This document shows, piece after piece, positions 1-8,271 of a stretch of 40,005 bases of DNA; position 1 is the first letter of the stretch, and every line of letters starts with the position of its first letter. The position numbers and the translations under genes were made by a program. This stretch comes from Pandoraea sp. ASV26 (GTDB taxonomy: Bacteria > Pseudomonadota > Gammaproteobacteria > Burkholderiales > Burkholderiaceae), in assembly GCF_016428915.1 (NCBI RefSeq), contig NZ_JAELTP010000047.1:1-40005 (forward strand). The letters run 5' to 3'. A model generated the notes under the pieces. The model was not told where the DNA came from and ran no database searches. It worked only from the letters and a program-made list of their open reading frames with translations.

Positions 1-683
1 AGGAGTCGAAGGCCAAGGGACTGCCGGGCGAGTCGAAGGTCAACAGCGTGAGCGTGGGTGTGTACGGTTCGCACCTGACCGACACGAGCTGGTTCGTCAA
101 CGGCGCGGCGTCGTACACGAATCACAGTGTGAAGACGGATCGCACGGTGGCGGCGCGTAACGCATCGGCCCGCCTGACGGGCAAGACGAGCGGTCAGACG
201 TTCGGCCTGTTCGGTGAAGTGGGCAAGCGCTTTGAGGTGTCGGGCGTGAACATCGATCCGTCGGTGGGTGTGCGAGTGGCGTCGACGCGTTTGAACGCAT
301 TCGATGAAACGAACCGCGACGGCCAGGGCAATGACGGCCTGAAGGTGGGTTCGCAGTCGCAAACCTCGACGCGTGGTGTGATTGGCGTGCGTCTGTGGAG
401 CGAAGTGGCGAGCGTTGCGGGTGGCAAGATTGCGCCGTCGCTGCGCCTGTCGTACGAGCACGAGTTCGGCAAGACGCAGAGCAGCCTGACGAATGCGATC
501 TACGGCGCGTCGAACAGCTTCACGGTGAAGGGTCCGAAGCTGGGCAAGGATATCTTCACGGCGGATCTGGGCCTGGACATGCAACTCAAGAAGCAACTGG
601 AAGTGCGCGTTGGCGGTAACGTCAGCGTGCGTAAGGGCGAGAGCGCGCTGGGTGGCGGTATCTCGGCGAAGTATCGCTTCTAA
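1..683 (+). CDS. Autotransporter beta-barrel domain protein, 3' part only
   Basis: The reading frame is open from the left edge (first full codon at 3) to TAA at 681-683, so only the last 226 or so residues are in the window. They form the C-terminal translocator of a type V secretion autotransporter: alternating amphipathic strands such as VSVGVYGSHL and SWFVNGAASY, the conserved NIDPSVGVRV strand, and a terminal aromatic residue in AKYRF, the outer-membrane signature read by the BAM complex. The same strands occur in order in the next gene (YSVGLYGAHEVDGWFANGGVSYSAHS; NIDPSITLKV), so the two are tandem paralogues. The passenger lies outside the window and cannot be described. A GTG at 48 is an internal codon, not the start. 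Confidence 0.85.
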   Translation, partial: ESKAKGLPGESKVNSVSVGVYGSHLTDTSWFVNGAASYTNHSVKTDRTVAARNASARLTGKTSGQTFGLFGEVGKRFEVSGVNIDPSVGVRVASTRLNAFDETNRDGQGNDGLKVGSQSQTSTRGVIGVRLWSEVASVAGGKIAPSLRLSYEHEFGKTQSSLTNAIYGASNSFTVKGPKLGKDIFTADLGLDMQLKKQLEVRVGGNVSVRKGESALGGGISAKYRF

Positions 684-698
684 GGTTGTCGGCAGAAC

Positions 699-720
699 GC
701 TTTCCTCGCGAGGGGAAAGC
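699..720 (+). other. Hairpin with GNRA-type tetraloop after autotransporter stop
   Basis: Arms GCTTTCCTC (699-707) and GGGGAAAGC (712-720) form a 9-bp stem with one G-U pair and a GCGA loop, 15 bases after the stop codon. No T-run follows, so it is not a classical terminator; it may stabilise the 3' end of the mRNA. Confidence 0.4.
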
Positions 721-746
721 GCGGATCTCTTCCCAAGGAGGTCTGA

Positions 747-791
747 ATGGCGCATCGGACAGTCATGATCGACGCGTTATCGAATGAATGA
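747..791 (+). CDS. Possible 14-residue small ORF with perfect Shine-Dalgarno
   Basis: ATG at 747 is preceded five bases upstream by AAGGAGG (735-741), a full match to the anti-Shine-Dalgarno sequence and stronger than that of most large genes here. The ORF reads MAHRTVMIDALSNE then TGA and is followed 12 bases later by a terminator hairpin. It is too short for composition statistics, and no homologue is recognised. It could be a genuine small protein, a degraded gene end or chance. Confidence 0.22.
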   Translation: MAHRTVMIDALSNE

Positions 792-803
792 GATTGGGTT
801 GAA

Positions 804-835
804 GCCCCTGTTACTTATCGGTAACGGGGGCTTTT
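804..835 (+). terminator. Rho-independent terminator after first autotransporter
   Basis: Arms GCCCCTGTTAC (804-814) and GTAACGGGGGC (821-831) pair over 11 bp with one G-U, with loop TTATCG, followed by TTTT. It ends the upstream autotransporter unit and separates it from the second autotransporter. Confidence 0.8.
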
Positions 836-1212
836 GCATTTGAGGCGCGGATTGAATCGAATTGCCAACAAATCAGTGTTGAGTGATCGTTTTCCGCCTG
901 TAAAGGCGCGCGCTTGGTGTTGTGTCGGGTCTTTCTGCTGCCAAGGGCATTTTGAGTGCTAAGTACTAAGATGGCGCGTCGTATTCGTGGAATGTCTCGA
1001 TGATTGGTGTGTTTCATGGTGGTTTTCGCCATTATTTTCTTGGGATATGTCCCAAGATGGGGGTTTTGGGTGGGCAATATTCCCAATACCCGCCCTTAAA
1101 GACCATTAATACGTTAATCACGTCCTACGATTCGTGTCACTCATCGGATGCAACGCAATTTGCGGATTGGCATTCGACATTTGCCAATCACGACTTGAAT
1201 AGGACGAAGATC
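836..1212 (+). promoter_or_regulatory. Long upstream region of second autotransporter with TTGGGA inverted repeats
   Basis: This 377-base stretch has no convincing gene and is less G+C-rich than the flanks. It holds a perfect inverted repeat TTGGGA-TATG-TCCCAA (1040-1055). About 10 bases later comes a second set, TTGGG (1066-1070) with TCCCAA (1081-1086), nested inside GGGTGGG (1068-1074) and CCCGCCC (1089-1095). Repeated half-sites suggest a regulator operator or a structured leader. An in-frame ATG at 1000 would place these repeats inside the coding region, but the encoded residues resemble no exported-protein N-terminus, so the region is read as non-coding. Confidence 0.4.
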
Positions 1213-3228
1213 ATGAAGACGACGCGAATCGACGCAGCAGCAAAGACGAACCCGAACCATAAGACCGACGCACTGGCTGCTCGCCTGCGCTATACCGCCA
1301 TGGCCGGAGCAGCAGTCATGGCATTGGCGGGTGGCGTGGTATCCCCTGCCAATGCGGCGGTGGAAGTGCTTGATGAAGTGAAGGTCGAAGAGAAGAAGCG
1401 CGCTCGGTTTGCCGATGTCGCCCGACGGTTTGTTACGCCCGACTTTGTCGAATCTCGCAAGCATCTGGCGCAAACCGTTCAATCGCTCAATGAGCAAGCG
1501 CAAAGCGTAGAGCAAGCCAATCGTAACGTCGCCACGAAGCGGTCTCTTGCCGACGCCGCGAGCAAGCATTTGGACAAGGTGAGCAGGGAGGAGGCGCAGA
1601 AGTGGTTCTTTAGTCGGGATGAGCAACGCGTGAAAGACGCAGAGACGGCGAAAAGCGCTGCAGAACGCGCGCTGGCGAGCGCAAAGAATAGTCTTGCACT
1701 CGAGCGGAACGCAAAGAAGGAACGCGTCGCAGACGCGGCCAAGGCGGCTTTGCTCGACACGCTGGTTCATACGAAGAGAGACGACGCCCTGCAATTTCGC
1801 GTTGAGATGCTCAAGGCATTAGAGGAAGGCATCGCTAAGGACAACGAGCCGGGCGTGCTGGATAACGGAAGCGTTATCGATCCCAAGCATGCGGATTTGA
1901 CGGGAGCGAACTCGGGTAACGAGGATCTGTCGACGATCACCGATCCTGTGGACGCGGGCGATACGGAAAAGAACGCAGAAACGACGACGGAAACGACGAC
2001 GGAAACGGGCACGGGCGCTGAGGAGGAGGTGAAGACCACTGAGCCGACTGAGTCCGGTAACAAGGATACGGGCGCAATCGACGGTAACGTTGGCACAGCA
2101 GCCGACCCGGACGCTGAAGCGGAAACATCGGCACGCGAAGAGGGCACGGACGAATCTGGCTCGACCGGTGAAATGGATGATGCCGATGCCGATTCGCACG
2201 CGAGTCAGCTCGCTGAAGACAGCCGTGAGCAACCCGTAGACTTGGCCGCGCAAGCGATGGCTTCCGGCGTCGTTCTGACGCAGATGGCCAACGCCGCGCA
2301 ACAAAACGCGGACCTGTTCCGCAAGGGCATGCAGGACCGGCTGTCGGGCGACGACGCGTTCATGCAGCCGACGGACATTAGCTCGTCGGCGAACGGTATC
2401 TCCACCTGGGCGCAAGCCATGGGCGCTCAGACGACCGGCAAGTCGCGCGGTGAAGTCGCGGGCTTCTCCGTGCGTGGTGCCGGCATGGTCGCCGGGATCG
2501 ACGTCCGAAAGAACAACTCGCGTGTCGGTGTGGCCGTGGGCTACGGCAACGCAACCGTCGACGCGAATGGCGAGAATAGCCAGAACGCCTCGTCGAAGGT
2601 GAGCACCTACAGCGTGGGTCTGTACGGCGCACACGAAGTGGACGGTTGGTTCGCGAACGGTGGCGTGTCGTATAGCGCACACAGCATCAAGAGCCAGCGT
2701 GCGGCCAAACTCGGTGGCGAAGTCTACGGCCTGAGCGGCAAGACGAGCGCCACGACCGTCGGCGGCTTCGCGCAGTTCGGCAAGCACATCGTCACGCCCG
2801 CCGTGAACATCGATCCGAGCATCACGCTCAAGGTGTCGAACACGTCGGTAAAGGGGTTCACCGAAAACGGCGATGCGGGTCTCAAGGTCGACGGCAGCAA
2901 CTTCAACTCGGCGCGCGTGGGCATCGGTGCACGTCTGTGGAAGGAATTCGGCGACGAGTCGCGCAGCATCACGCCGTCGTTGCGTATCGCTTACGAGCGT
3001 GAACTGGCCCATGCCGCGCCGTCGATGGATGTCGCACTCGCCAACGCCGCGAACGCCGGCACGATGACTGTCACGGGTAACAAGCTTGGTCGCGACATCG
3101 TGAGCGCCGAAGCTGGCATCGATGTGAAGTTCGGCAAGAAGCTCTCGATTCACGGTGGCGTGAATGGCAGCGTGCGTCAAGGTCAAACGCAAGCCGGCGT
3201 GGCCGGTTCGCTCAAGTACATCTGGTAA
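1213..3228 (+). CDS. Autotransporter with coiled-coil, acidic passenger
   Basis: 671 residues. The start at ATG 1213 is chosen because it follows AGGACGA and gives a long signal peptide (residues about 1-48, hydrophobic MAGAAVMALAGGVV, cleavage near ANA-AV). An ATG at 1000 in frame would add 71 unlikely residues. Residues about 80-210 are rich in A, K, E, R and Q and probably helical or coiled-coil. Residues 215-345 are acidic and Thr/Glu/Asp-rich with a short ETTT repeat. From about residue 398 (STWAQAMGA) runs the autotransporter beta-barrel, ending SLKYIW with a terminal aromatic residue. No pertactin-like beta-helix, protease triad or autocleavage site is recognised, so the passenger is probably a short stalk or surface adhesin-like region; its function is unknown. 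It is a tandem paralogue of the upstream gene in the barrel, while the passenger seems gene-specific. Confidence 0.85.
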   Translation: MKTTRIDAAAKTNPNHKTDALAARLRYTAMAGAAVMALAGGVVSPANAAVEVLDEVKVEEKKRARFADVARRFVTPDFVESRKHLAQTVQSLNEQAQSVEQANRNVATKRSLADAASKHLDKVSREEAQKWFFSRDEQRVKDAETAKSAAERALASAKNSLALERNAKKERVADAAKAALLDTLVHTKRDDALQFRVEMLKALEEGIAKDNEPGVLDNGSVIDPKHADLTGANSGNEDLSTITDPVDAGDTEKNAETTTETTTETGTGAEEEVKTTEPTESGNKDTGAIDGNVGTAADPDAEAETSAREEGTDESGSTGEMDDADADSHASQLAEDSREQPVDLAAQAMASGVVLTQMANAAQQNADLFRKGMQDRLSGDDAFMQPTDISSSANGISTWAQAMGAQTTGKSRGEVAGFSVRGAGMVAGIDVRKNNSRVGVAVGYGNATVDANGENSQNASSKVSTYSVGLYGAHEVDGWFANGGVSYSAHSIKSQRAAKLGGEVYGLSGKTSATTVGGFAQFGKHIVTPAVNIDPSITLKVSNTSVKGFTENGDAGLKVDGSNFNSARVGIGARLWKEFGDESRSITPSLRIAYERELAHAAPSMDVALANAANAGTMTVTGNKLGRDIVSAEAGIDVKFGKKLSIHGGVNGSVRQGQTQAGVAGSLKYIW

Positions 3229-3274
3229 TCCAGGTGTGAGAGGCTTCGGCTTGCGCCGGTGCCAACTTCGCGAG

Positions 3275-3334
3275 GTAGTAGCAGTCGTAGTAAGCGCAGT
3301 AGTAAGCGTAGTAGTAACGGCAGTCGCAGTAAGG
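3275..3334 (+). repeat. Degenerate 12-bp tandem repeat (five units)
   Basis: Consecutive 12-base units: GTAGTAGCAGTC (3275), GTAGTAAGCGCA (3287), GTAGTAAGCGTA (3299), GTAGTAACGGCA (3311), GTCGCAGTAAGG (3323). It lies between the autotransporter stop codon and its terminator, outside any supported gene. Copy number may vary between strains. Confidence 0.75.
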
Positions 3335-3371
3335 AAAAAGCCGTCCGGCAATGCGCCGGACGGCTTTTTTT
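3335..3371. terminator. Bidirectional terminator between autotransporter and porin
   Basis: GCCGTCCGGC (3340-3349) and GCCGGACGGC (3355-3364) form a perfect 10-bp stem with loop AATGC. The stem is flanked by AAAAA on the left and T7 on the right, so it can end both the plus-strand autotransporter and the convergent porin gene. Confidence 0.92.
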
Positions 3372-3402
3372 CGTCTCGCAGGCGCGCGCCTGCGGCAAGC
3401 GA

Positions 3403-4467
3403 TCAGAAGGAGTGCGACACCCCGATATAGGCACCCGTCTGGCTCTTCCCGGCGGGTGGGTTATCCAGCGAGTCGCTCGGAATGGGGGCCACCGAGAAGC
3501 TCTGATTGGCGCTGTTCTTCACGTAGGCGACCGTGCCGTACAGGAACGTACGCTTCGACAGGTTGTATGTCGTGCCCAGTTCGAACATCGTGGCGTGGCC
3601 GAAGCCGCCCGGCACGTTGATGTGATACACCGCCGCATTCGCCGCCCAGGCCTGCGTTGCCTGATACTTCACGCCGGCCCAGTAGTGATCGGCGCGTGTG
3701 GCGAAGTCGGGCGCGGGGGCGTCCGGTGCGGACATATGCGTGTACGCCACCGAAATCGTGAAGCGGTTCAGGAACAAGTTCGCGCCGGCGAAGTACTCGC
3801 GCGACGTGGCGAAGACATCGGTAAAGCGCCCGTTGACATCGCGAATTTCGTCGTACAACGCGCGCAACTGGAACCGGTCCTGGGTGTACGTCAACTGTGC
3901 GCCCATGCCTCGGCCGCTGTTGAATTGCCCCACGACGTTGGAGAAGGCGTACTGACCCGCAACATCGAATCCGTACCAGTTCGGGCTCTGATAGTTGACG
4001 GTGTTGCTCGCCTGCGGCCAGTTACGGCCTCGCACGAGCGACGCCGAGGAGAACGCCTGCTGCTGGAACGGATCGAAGTCCCAGACCCCATTGCTGATGA
4101 ACAGGTTGCGCCCGATGGTCAACTGACCCAAGGACCGCGAATTAAAGCCTACCAACGCGCGCCGGTCGAAGATCGATCCCGAGCCGTTGTTGTTGTAGCC
4201 GTTCGTCAACTGGAACCCGCCTTCCAGGTTGAATACGGCATGCAATCCTTGCCCGAGATCTTCATAGCCGCGCAGACCGAACAGGCTGGTGCCGTAGTCG
4301 CCGCTTTGCGCGCTCCAGCGCGATGCGGTGCCGCCGTTACCGTCCTGAAGGTTGTTGATGAACTGAAAGCCCCCATCCAGGCGGCCATACAGTTGCACAC
4401 TCGATTGCGCATGCGCGAATGTGGCGATGCTGCAAAGCAGGCTGGCTGCGATGAGCTTCATTTTCAT
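3403..4467 (-). CDS. Gram-negative trimeric porin
   Basis: 354 residues, the usual length of betaproteobacterial general porins (Porin_4/OmpC-like family). The start ATG at 4467 is preceded by GGGGAG and gives signal peptide MKMKLIAASLLCSIATFAHA, with cleavage after residue 20. A start 11 codons upstream would spoil the signal. The mature protein begins QSSVQLYGRLDGGFQF, the typical first strand. It contains the LFGLRGYEDLGQGLHAVFNLEGGF and RRALVGFNS segments of the family and ends GVSHSF with the terminal Phe needed for outer-membrane insertion. It would form a passive diffusion channel; substrate preference cannot be read. It converges on the upstream autotransporter across a shared terminator. 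Confidence 0.93.
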   Translation of the reverse strand: MKMKLIAASLLCSIATFAHAQSSVQLYGRLDGGFQFINNLQDGNGGTASRWSAQSGDYGTSLFGLRGYEDLGQGLHAVFNLEGGFQLTNGYNNNGSGSIFDRRALVGFNSRSLGQLTIGRNLFISNGVWDFDPFQQQAFSSASLVRGRNWPQASNTVNYQSPNWYGFDVAGQYAFSNVVGQFNSGRGMGAQLTYTQDRFQLRALYDEIRDVNGRFTDVFATSREYFAGANLFLNRFTISVAYTHMSAPDAPAPDFATRADHYWAGVKYQATQAWAANAAVYHINVPGGFGHATMFELGTTYNLSKRTFLYGTVAYVKNSANQSFSVAPIPSDSLDNPPAGKSQTGAYIGVSHSF

Positions 4468-4979
4468 GGTCTGCTCCCCAGGTTGCGTTTTGCCCCGCAC
4501 CTTCCTTGCGTGGTTATGTCGGCCGTCGACGCGCGGCGCCCGAGCGGGGGCGATACGAGAAGTCGGCGGGAAAGCCTGAAATTTCGTTACGAGTCACGAG
4601 AAGCTGGCAAGCGGGAACGCGTGGGCAACAGGCGCCGCATGAGGCAATGCGGGCGGTTGCAAGTGATGCCGTCACGCTCTGGTCGTCAGAGATCGTTGTC
4701 ATGGCAGTCCACTGGCGTAGGGTCTGCAACAGCGTGGCGCAAGCGCAGAGTGTCTCGCGCGCGGCCGTGCGACCGGGATCGGCTGGCGAAAGGCGGCGTT
4801 GCATCGTATCTCTTGCACTGTGACGCAACGCGCACCCATCGCCCGGATGGCTCCTTTATATCCGAATTCCCTGGCATACGACATCGGGGAAAGGCGTAGT
4901 CGTCCGACTGTTGCGCGCCAACAACCGAAACCCTGCAACCGTACAGACAAATTCGAATCTTGCCCTTCAGTCGGTCGTT
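4468..4979. other. 512-base gap upstream of porin; no supported gene
   Basis: This lies between the porin start and the stop of the LysR gene, both on the minus strand, and should hold the porin promoter and leader. Open frames on both strands (for example 4514-4828 minus) have no recognisable domain, are rich in R, A and S, and mirror each other, so they are not called. No clear -35/-10 pair or operator was identified. Confidence 0.4.
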
Positions 4980-5909
4980 TCAGTCCGGCGCACCGAAGGC
5001 TTCCATCTTGCTCGCCAGATGGGTCAACAGCCGGTTGGCGGCGCCGGACAGCCGCCGGCCCGCGCGCGTGATCAGGTGCGCCTCGGCGCGCTTGAGAATC
5101 GGATGATCGATGGGCAGCGCGCGCAGCACACCGCCCTCGATTTCCTGTGACACGGCAAACGCAGGCAGGAATGTCGCGCCCAGTCCCGCGCGCACGAAGT
5201 GCTTGAGGACGGAAATCGAGTTGGTCGTGACCGTGGGCGTGAGTCGATGCTTTTCCGACTGCTCGGCCAGTTCCATCAACTGACGCGTGCCATACGCCCC
5301 GTGCATGAGGGCGAGCGGTACGTCGTAGAGTGCGTCGAGCCGCAGCGCTCCCGTCTCGTCCAACTGGTCGATGAGCGACGAGTCGGGCGCAACGATGGCA
5401 TGCACCGGCTGACGCATCTGCGCGCGCGACACGATCTTGGGCTCGGCCGGCGGGTTGTAGACAAGCCCGATGTCCGCGTCGTCCTCGGCCACGAGGCGCA
5501 TGACTTCGTTGGTGCCCGCCAGATCGAGCGTCAGCGTGATGTCGGGGTAGCGCTTGCAGAAGTAATGCAGCGGCGCGCCCATCAGATCGCTGACAAAGCC
5601 CTCGCCGACGGCCAGCCGGATATGGCCACGTCGCAGCCCGCGCACTTCCTGGAGCTTGGCAAGCAAGTCCTCCTGGTGCGCGCGCTGCTCCCGGTAATAC
5701 TCCATGAGCAGCCGGCCGGCCTGTGTCAGGTGAACGCCGCGCTTGTGACGCTCGATGAGTGGCAACGCCAGTTCGGCCTCGAGCAGGGCGATCTGACGGC
5801 TGACGGCGGACGGGGCGATGTCGAGTCGGTCGGCGGCCGCGCGCACGGTACCGCATTGCACGGCCTCGAACAGATACGGCAGACGGCTTTCAGTGATGGC
5901 AGGTGTCAT
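4980..5909 (-). CDS. LysR-family transcriptional regulator
   Basis: 309 residues, normal for the family. The N-terminal winged helix-turn-helix occupies residues about 8-67 (AVQCGTVRAAADRLDIAPSAVSRQIALLEAEL). The effector-binding domain follows from about 95 (GHIRLAVGEGFVSDLM) to the end, with the usual LKHFVRAGLGATFLPAFAV segment. It is transcribed divergently from the glyoxalase-like gene at 6191 across 281 bases, the classic LysR arrangement, so it probably controls that gene with the hydroxyacid and aldehyde dehydrogenases downstream, and itself. The inducer is unknown. A palindrome lies directly before its start codon. Confidence 0.93.
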   Translation of the reverse strand: MTPAITESRLPYLFEAVQCGTVRAAADRLDIAPSAVSRQIALLEAELALPLIERHKRGVHLTQAGRLLMEYYREQRAHQEDLLAKLQEVRGLRRGHIRLAVGEGFVSDLMGAPLHYFCKRYPDITLTLDLAGTNEVMRLVAEDDADIGLVYNPPAEPKIVSRAQMRQPVHAIVAPDSSLIDQLDETGALRLDALYDVPLALMHGAYGTRQLMELAEQSEKHRLTPTVTTNSISVLKHFVRAGLGATFLPAFAVSQEIEGGVLRALPIDHPILKRAEAHLITRAGRRLSGAANRLLTHLASKMEAFGAPD

Positions 5910-5919
5910 AGCCTAAAGA

Positions 5920-5930
5920 CTAATAATTAG
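5920..5930. promoter_or_regulatory. Candidate LysR operator
   Basis: CTAATAATTAG is a perfect 11-bp palindrome in an AT-rich island 11 bases upstream of the LysR start. LysR proteins typically bind short interrupted palindromes between divergent genes, so autoregulation is a reasonable inference. Binding is not shown. Confidence 0.4.
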
Positions 5931-6190
5931 AACAAAAATCTTCAAGCGTTGTCATTGAGCGTCGTTTTTTTTCAATTCACACTGCGAAACATGCGGATCG
6001 GCCCCTTTGCCAGGCAACGAACCCAGGCGAGGCCTGGTAGAGGTGGTCCGATTCCGCACCAGTTTCATGGACACCGGCCACGTAACAGGGGCAGCGATGG
6101 ACCAAGGGACGAGCGCCCCTCGGGCGGTCGGGGGGCGGCACCTATCCCATAGATCCCGCCGATTCCATCGATCCAAATCGGAGACACCCG

Positions 6191-7096
6191 ATGATTCCTC
6201 CGCGAAACACGCGATTCGGCATCGATCATCCGCTGGTCACCGTGCACGACCACCCGCGGCGGCTGGTGCACTACGAGCGCATGGGCTTCTCCCCGTCGCC
6301 GGTGTCGTATCACCCGTGGGGCACGGTCACGTCGCTCATGATGTTCGTCGACAACTTCATCGAACTGATCGGCGTGGACGACGCGAGCAAGTTCGGCACG
6401 AACGCGGTCGGTGACTTCTGTTTCGGACGCTATCTCGGCAGTTTCCTGGCACGCGAAGAGGGCGTGTCGCTCGTGGCGCTTCACAGCAAGGACGCCCGCG
6501 CCGACCTCTCGCGCCTCGCGCAGGCGGGCCTTCAGACGCAGGGCATTGTCGATTTCCGCCGGGCGATGCGCAAACCGGATGGCTCACCCGACGAGGCTGT
6601 TGTCTCGCTGGGCCTGTTCATCGACGACTCGCTGGGCGATGCATCGAACTTCATCTGCGAGCAGCATCGACCTGAACTGATCTGGGTGCCCGAGTGGCAG
6701 ACGCACCCGAATGGCGTGACCGGCATTCTCGGTGTGACGTACCTGACGCCGGATCCCGCGTCCTTGCGCGCGCTCGCCACGCGCTGGCAGCAGATATACG
6801 GCGCCCGACACGTCGATCTCTATGACGGTGGGGCCGTGGCCGACACCGGCTGCGGGCACTTGCGAGCGCTCTCGCCGCAGCGCGCCGAGGCCCGCTACGC
6901 GGCGGTCGGGCTGCCGATGGCACAGGCCACGCGCACGCATGCCGTAGCGATCACACTGCTCACCCCGGATCTGGCGCACGTCGAGTCGCTGTGGCGCGAG
7001 CACGCCGTGCCGTATGGCTACAACGAGCATGGGCTGGTGGTGGAGCCCGAGTTTGCAGGCAACGTCGTGCTGGAGTTCGTGAACCACCCGCACTGA
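6191..7096 (+). CDS. Glyoxalase-like (VOC superfamily) protein
   Basis: 301 residues starting MIPPRNTRFGIDHPLVTVHD, with GGAGA eight bases upstream of the ATG. The pattern GIDHPLVTV..., then SPVSYHPWGTVTSLMMFVDNFIELIGV, then a second half starting VTGILGVTYLTPDPASL, fits a two-module VOC fold (Glyoxalase_3-like, PF13468), as in small-molecule lyases and dioxygenases that use a His/Glu-bound metal. The substrate is unknown. It is the first gene of a probable three-gene unit with a beta-hydroxyacid dehydrogenase and an aldehyde dehydrogenase, under the divergent LysR regulator, which suggests breakdown of a small oxygenated compound. Confidence 0.75.
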   Translation: MIPPRNTRFGIDHPLVTVHDHPRRLVHYERMGFSPSPVSYHPWGTVTSLMMFVDNFIELIGVDDASKFGTNAVGDFCFGRYLGSFLAREEGVSLVALHSKDARADLSRLAQAGLQTQGIVDFRRAMRKPDGSPDEAVVSLGLFIDDSLGDASNFICEQHRPELIWVPEWQTHPNGVTGILGVTYLTPDPASLRALATRWQQIYGARHVDLYDGGAVADTGCGHLRALSPQRAEARYAAVGLPMAQATRTHAVAITLLTPDLAHVESLWREHAVPYGYNEHGLVVEPEFAGNVVLEFVNHPH

Positions 7097-7230
7097 TATT
7101 CCCAGGCACCGCCAAACCGTTTCAAACCGTTCCCAATATTTCCAAGCGGCGGCCGGATGACCCGGCCGGCGGAGCAACGCGGCGTCGCCTGTGTGGGCGG
7201 CGTCATCCTCGCAGTCAATCTGGAGTCAAC

Positions 7231-8112
7231 ATGAAAATCATCGGAGTGGTCGGGCTGGGCAATATGGGACGCGGCATGGCGCTGTCATTGCAGCGCGGCG
7301 GTTTCACGGTGCTCGGTTTCGACCCGTCGCCGGCCGCGGGCAGCGCCCTGGCCGACGCAGGCATCGGCCTGCGGGCTTCGGTCGCCGAACTCGCCCGCGA
7401 AGCCGACGCCCTGGTGCTGTCGCTGCCGACGTCGCAAGTTGTCGAGGCCGTGGTGAACGGTGCAGACGGTATCGCGGCGAACGGTCGCGCAGGGCTGGTC
7501 GTCATCGATACGTCGACGGCCGATCCGCAAAGCACGCGTGCGCTGGCAGCCACGCTGCGCGAGAAGGGCATCGCTCTGGTCGACGCACCGGTCTCCGGCG
7601 GCCCGAAGGGCGCGCTGAACGGTGCGCTCACGATGGTGCTGGGCGGCTCGGCGGAGGATATCGCCCGTGTCGAACCGGTGCTCGCCGCCATGTCGGCCAA
7701 GCGCGTGCATATCGGCGACGTGGGCGCCGGTCACGTGACCAAGCTCATCAACAACCTGATGTGCGCGGCGCATCTGGTCGTGGCGGGCGAAGCGATGCGT
7801 CTGGCGAAGGCCGCGGGCGTGGCGCCGGAGCAGGTGCTCGAGGGCCTGAATGCCGGCTCGGGCCGCAGCGGTGTGACGCAGACCAACTACCCGACGTGGA
7901 TCCTCAACGACGCGTTCGACTCGGGCTTCACGATGAAGCTCATGCGCAAGGACGTGCGTCTGGCGATGGCGCTCGCCGAGCAGACGGGCACGCTCGCCAC
8001 GGGACCGCTCTCGGCGGAAGTCGGCCGGCTGTGGGCGGCGAGTGCCGCCACCGTGGGCGACGACGAGGACTTCAACCGCATCGTGCAGTTCATCGAGCCG
8101 GGCCGCGCTTAA
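7231..8112 (+). CDS. NAD(P)-dependent beta-hydroxyacid dehydrogenase (3-hydroxyisobutyrate dehydrogenase family)
   Basis: 293 residues from ATG 7231, preceded by GGAG. The dinucleotide motif GLGNMG is at residues 8-13, the substrate-binding signature DAPVSGGPKGA at 118-128, and the catalytic Lys at 171 in GHVTKLINNLM; all are standard for 3-hydroxyisobutyrate dehydrogenase and tartronate semialdehyde reductase. The family oxidises beta-hydroxyacids to semialdehydes or reduces tartronate semialdehyde in the cytoplasm. It lies 134 bases after the VOC gene and 159 before the aldehyde dehydrogenase, which could oxidise its semialdehyde product. The exact substrate cannot be read from the sequence. 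Confidence 0.9.
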   Translation: MKIIGVVGLGNMGRGMALSLQRGGFTVLGFDPSPAAGSALADAGIGLRASVAELAREADALVLSLPTSQVVEAVVNGADGIAANGRAGLVVIDTSTADPQSTRALAATLREKGIALVDAPVSGGPKGALNGALTMVLGGSAEDIARVEPVLAAMSAKRVHIGDVGAGHVTKLINNLMCAAHLVVAGEAMRLAKAAGVAPEQVLEGLNAGSGRSGVTQTNYPTWILNDAFDSGFTMKLMRKDVRLAMALAEQTGTLATGPLSAEVGRLWAASAATVGDDEDFNRIVQFIEPGRA

Positions 8113-8123
8113 GAACCCAATGG

Positions 8124-8196
8124 CCTAAGGGCCTGAGGACCTGAGGACCTAAGCGCCCTCGGCTGGCTGTCGACGGGTCCCTGGCCCGCTGGCCCA
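8124..8196 (+). repeat. Two short 8-bp tandem repeats
   Basis: Units CCTAAGGG, CCTGAGGA, CCTGAGGA, CCTAAGCG follow one another at 8124-8155, and CTGGCCCG, CTGGCCCA at 8181-8196. They fill the short gap between the hydroxyacid dehydrogenase and aldehyde dehydrogenase genes. They look like slippage products; no function is visible. Confidence 0.6.
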
Positions 8197-8271
8197 CTAG
8201 CATTTCGCGTTAGCTATTTTTTGTTTGACGACACGGTGCGCCCTCGACGGCGCATCGCACGGAGTTTTCTC

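Noticed and set aside
3275-3334. CRISPR-like repeat array
   Set aside because: Units of 12 bases with no spacers; a simple tandem repeat.
4506-4828. Overlapping open frames on both strands upstream of the porin
   Set aside because: Mutual shadows without domains or ribosome sites.
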